Assembly: GCA_030403585.1 (NCBI GenBank) | Contig: JAUEPE010000010.1 | Location: forward strand, 104,685 to 168,684 | DNA: 64,000 bases | Direction: 5' to 3' | Source: Frankia sp. RB7 | Lineage (GTDB): Bacteria; Pseudomonadota; Alphaproteobacteria; Rhizobiales; Xanthobacteraceae | Shown here: piece after piece, positions 63,976-64,000 of the stretch | Layout of the letters: each line of letters begins with the position of its first letter | Numbering within the stretch: the stretch's first letter is position 1 | The notes under the pieces: generated by a model | Seen by the model: the letters and a program-made list of their open reading frames with translations, nothing else | What the model was told of the DNA's origin: nothing | The model's database searches: none | Made by a program: the position numbers and the translations under genes

Positions 63976-64000
63976 AACGCCCCCGGGAAGCCAGGGGCGT
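63976..64000 (+). terminator. Rho-independent terminator after rpmE
   Basis: ACGCCCCCGG...CCAGGGGCGT forms a GC-rich hairpin about 30 nt after the rpmE stop and is preceded by AAAA. The window ends at the last base of the right arm, so the expected T-run cannot be seen. Confidence 0.75.

Overview
The window looks like a chromosomal segment of a slow-growing rhizobial alphaproteobacterium of the Bradyrhizobium/Rhodopseudomonas group. The grounds are high GC, dense operons with many 4-bp ATGA stop/start overlaps, tandem calvin/glycolytic genes (tkt-gap-pgk-fba), and five kinds of palindromic intergenic repeat of the sort scattered through those genomes. No tRNA, rRNA, CRISPR array or intact insertion sequence was seen.

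Layout. (1) 1-2.2 kb: the 5' part of an SDR oxidoreductase and an ABC-F ATPase. (2) 2.4-11.7 kb: a catabolic operon on the minus strand with a spermidine/putrescine-type ABC importer, two DAO-type FAD oxidoreductases, a large FAD/[2Fe-2S] subunit, a small [2Fe-2S] subunit and a RidA imine deaminase, with a divergent LysR regulator. It resembles opine oxidase or D-hydroxyproline dehydrogenase systems. (3) 11.9-22.6 kb: a nine-gene minus-strand operon holding an N-carbamoyl-D-amino-acid-hydrolase-like nitrilase, a polar amino acid ABC importer with two binding proteins, a NodB-type deacetylase/allantoinase-like protein, a hydantoin/Asp/Glu racemase, an orphan family-5 binding protein and an amidohydrolase. 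A LysR regulator and a class I glutamine amidotransferase follow on the plus strand. Together these suggest uptake and breakdown of a cyclic amide or ureide. (4) 22.7-28.4 kb: DUF1348 protein, ybgC, a ParE-type toxin-antitoxin pair coupled to ybgC, a metallophosphoesterase, ruvB-ruvA-ruvC and yebC. (5) 28.5-31.9 kb: two tandem soluble chemoreceptors sharing an unusual C-terminal module. (6) 32.5-38.1 kb: an exported molybdenum hydroxylase with a triheme cytochrome c, then a VbhA/Fic toxin-antitoxin module lying between two copies of the cytochrome's 3' end. (7) 38.3-41.0 kb: ymdB-like phosphodiesterase, 5-formyl-THF cyclo-ligase, a 6S RNA candidate, zapA and a DUF4164 gene. (8) 41.2-50.8 kb: tkt, gap, a 45-codon membrane ORF, pgk, class II and class I fructose-bisphosphate aldolases, a ThiE-like protein, a SEL1-repeat protein and an inositol monophosphatase. 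(9) 50.8-64 kb: a lone AAA ATPase, an RND efflux pump, a cyclopropane-synthase-like methyltransferase with DUF1295 protein, a MotA-like/OmpA-like membrane pair, a GNAT acetyltransferase, a lipid-exporter-type ABC protein and rpmE with its terminator.

The strongest leads are the nine-gene ureide/hydantoin-like operon, the Fic module nested in a segmental duplication, the tandem cytosolic chemoreceptors with a shared C-terminal sensor-like module, and the amine-oxidase operon with two DAO subunits and RidA. Most gene identities come from motifs read by eye. Substrates are inferred and untested.
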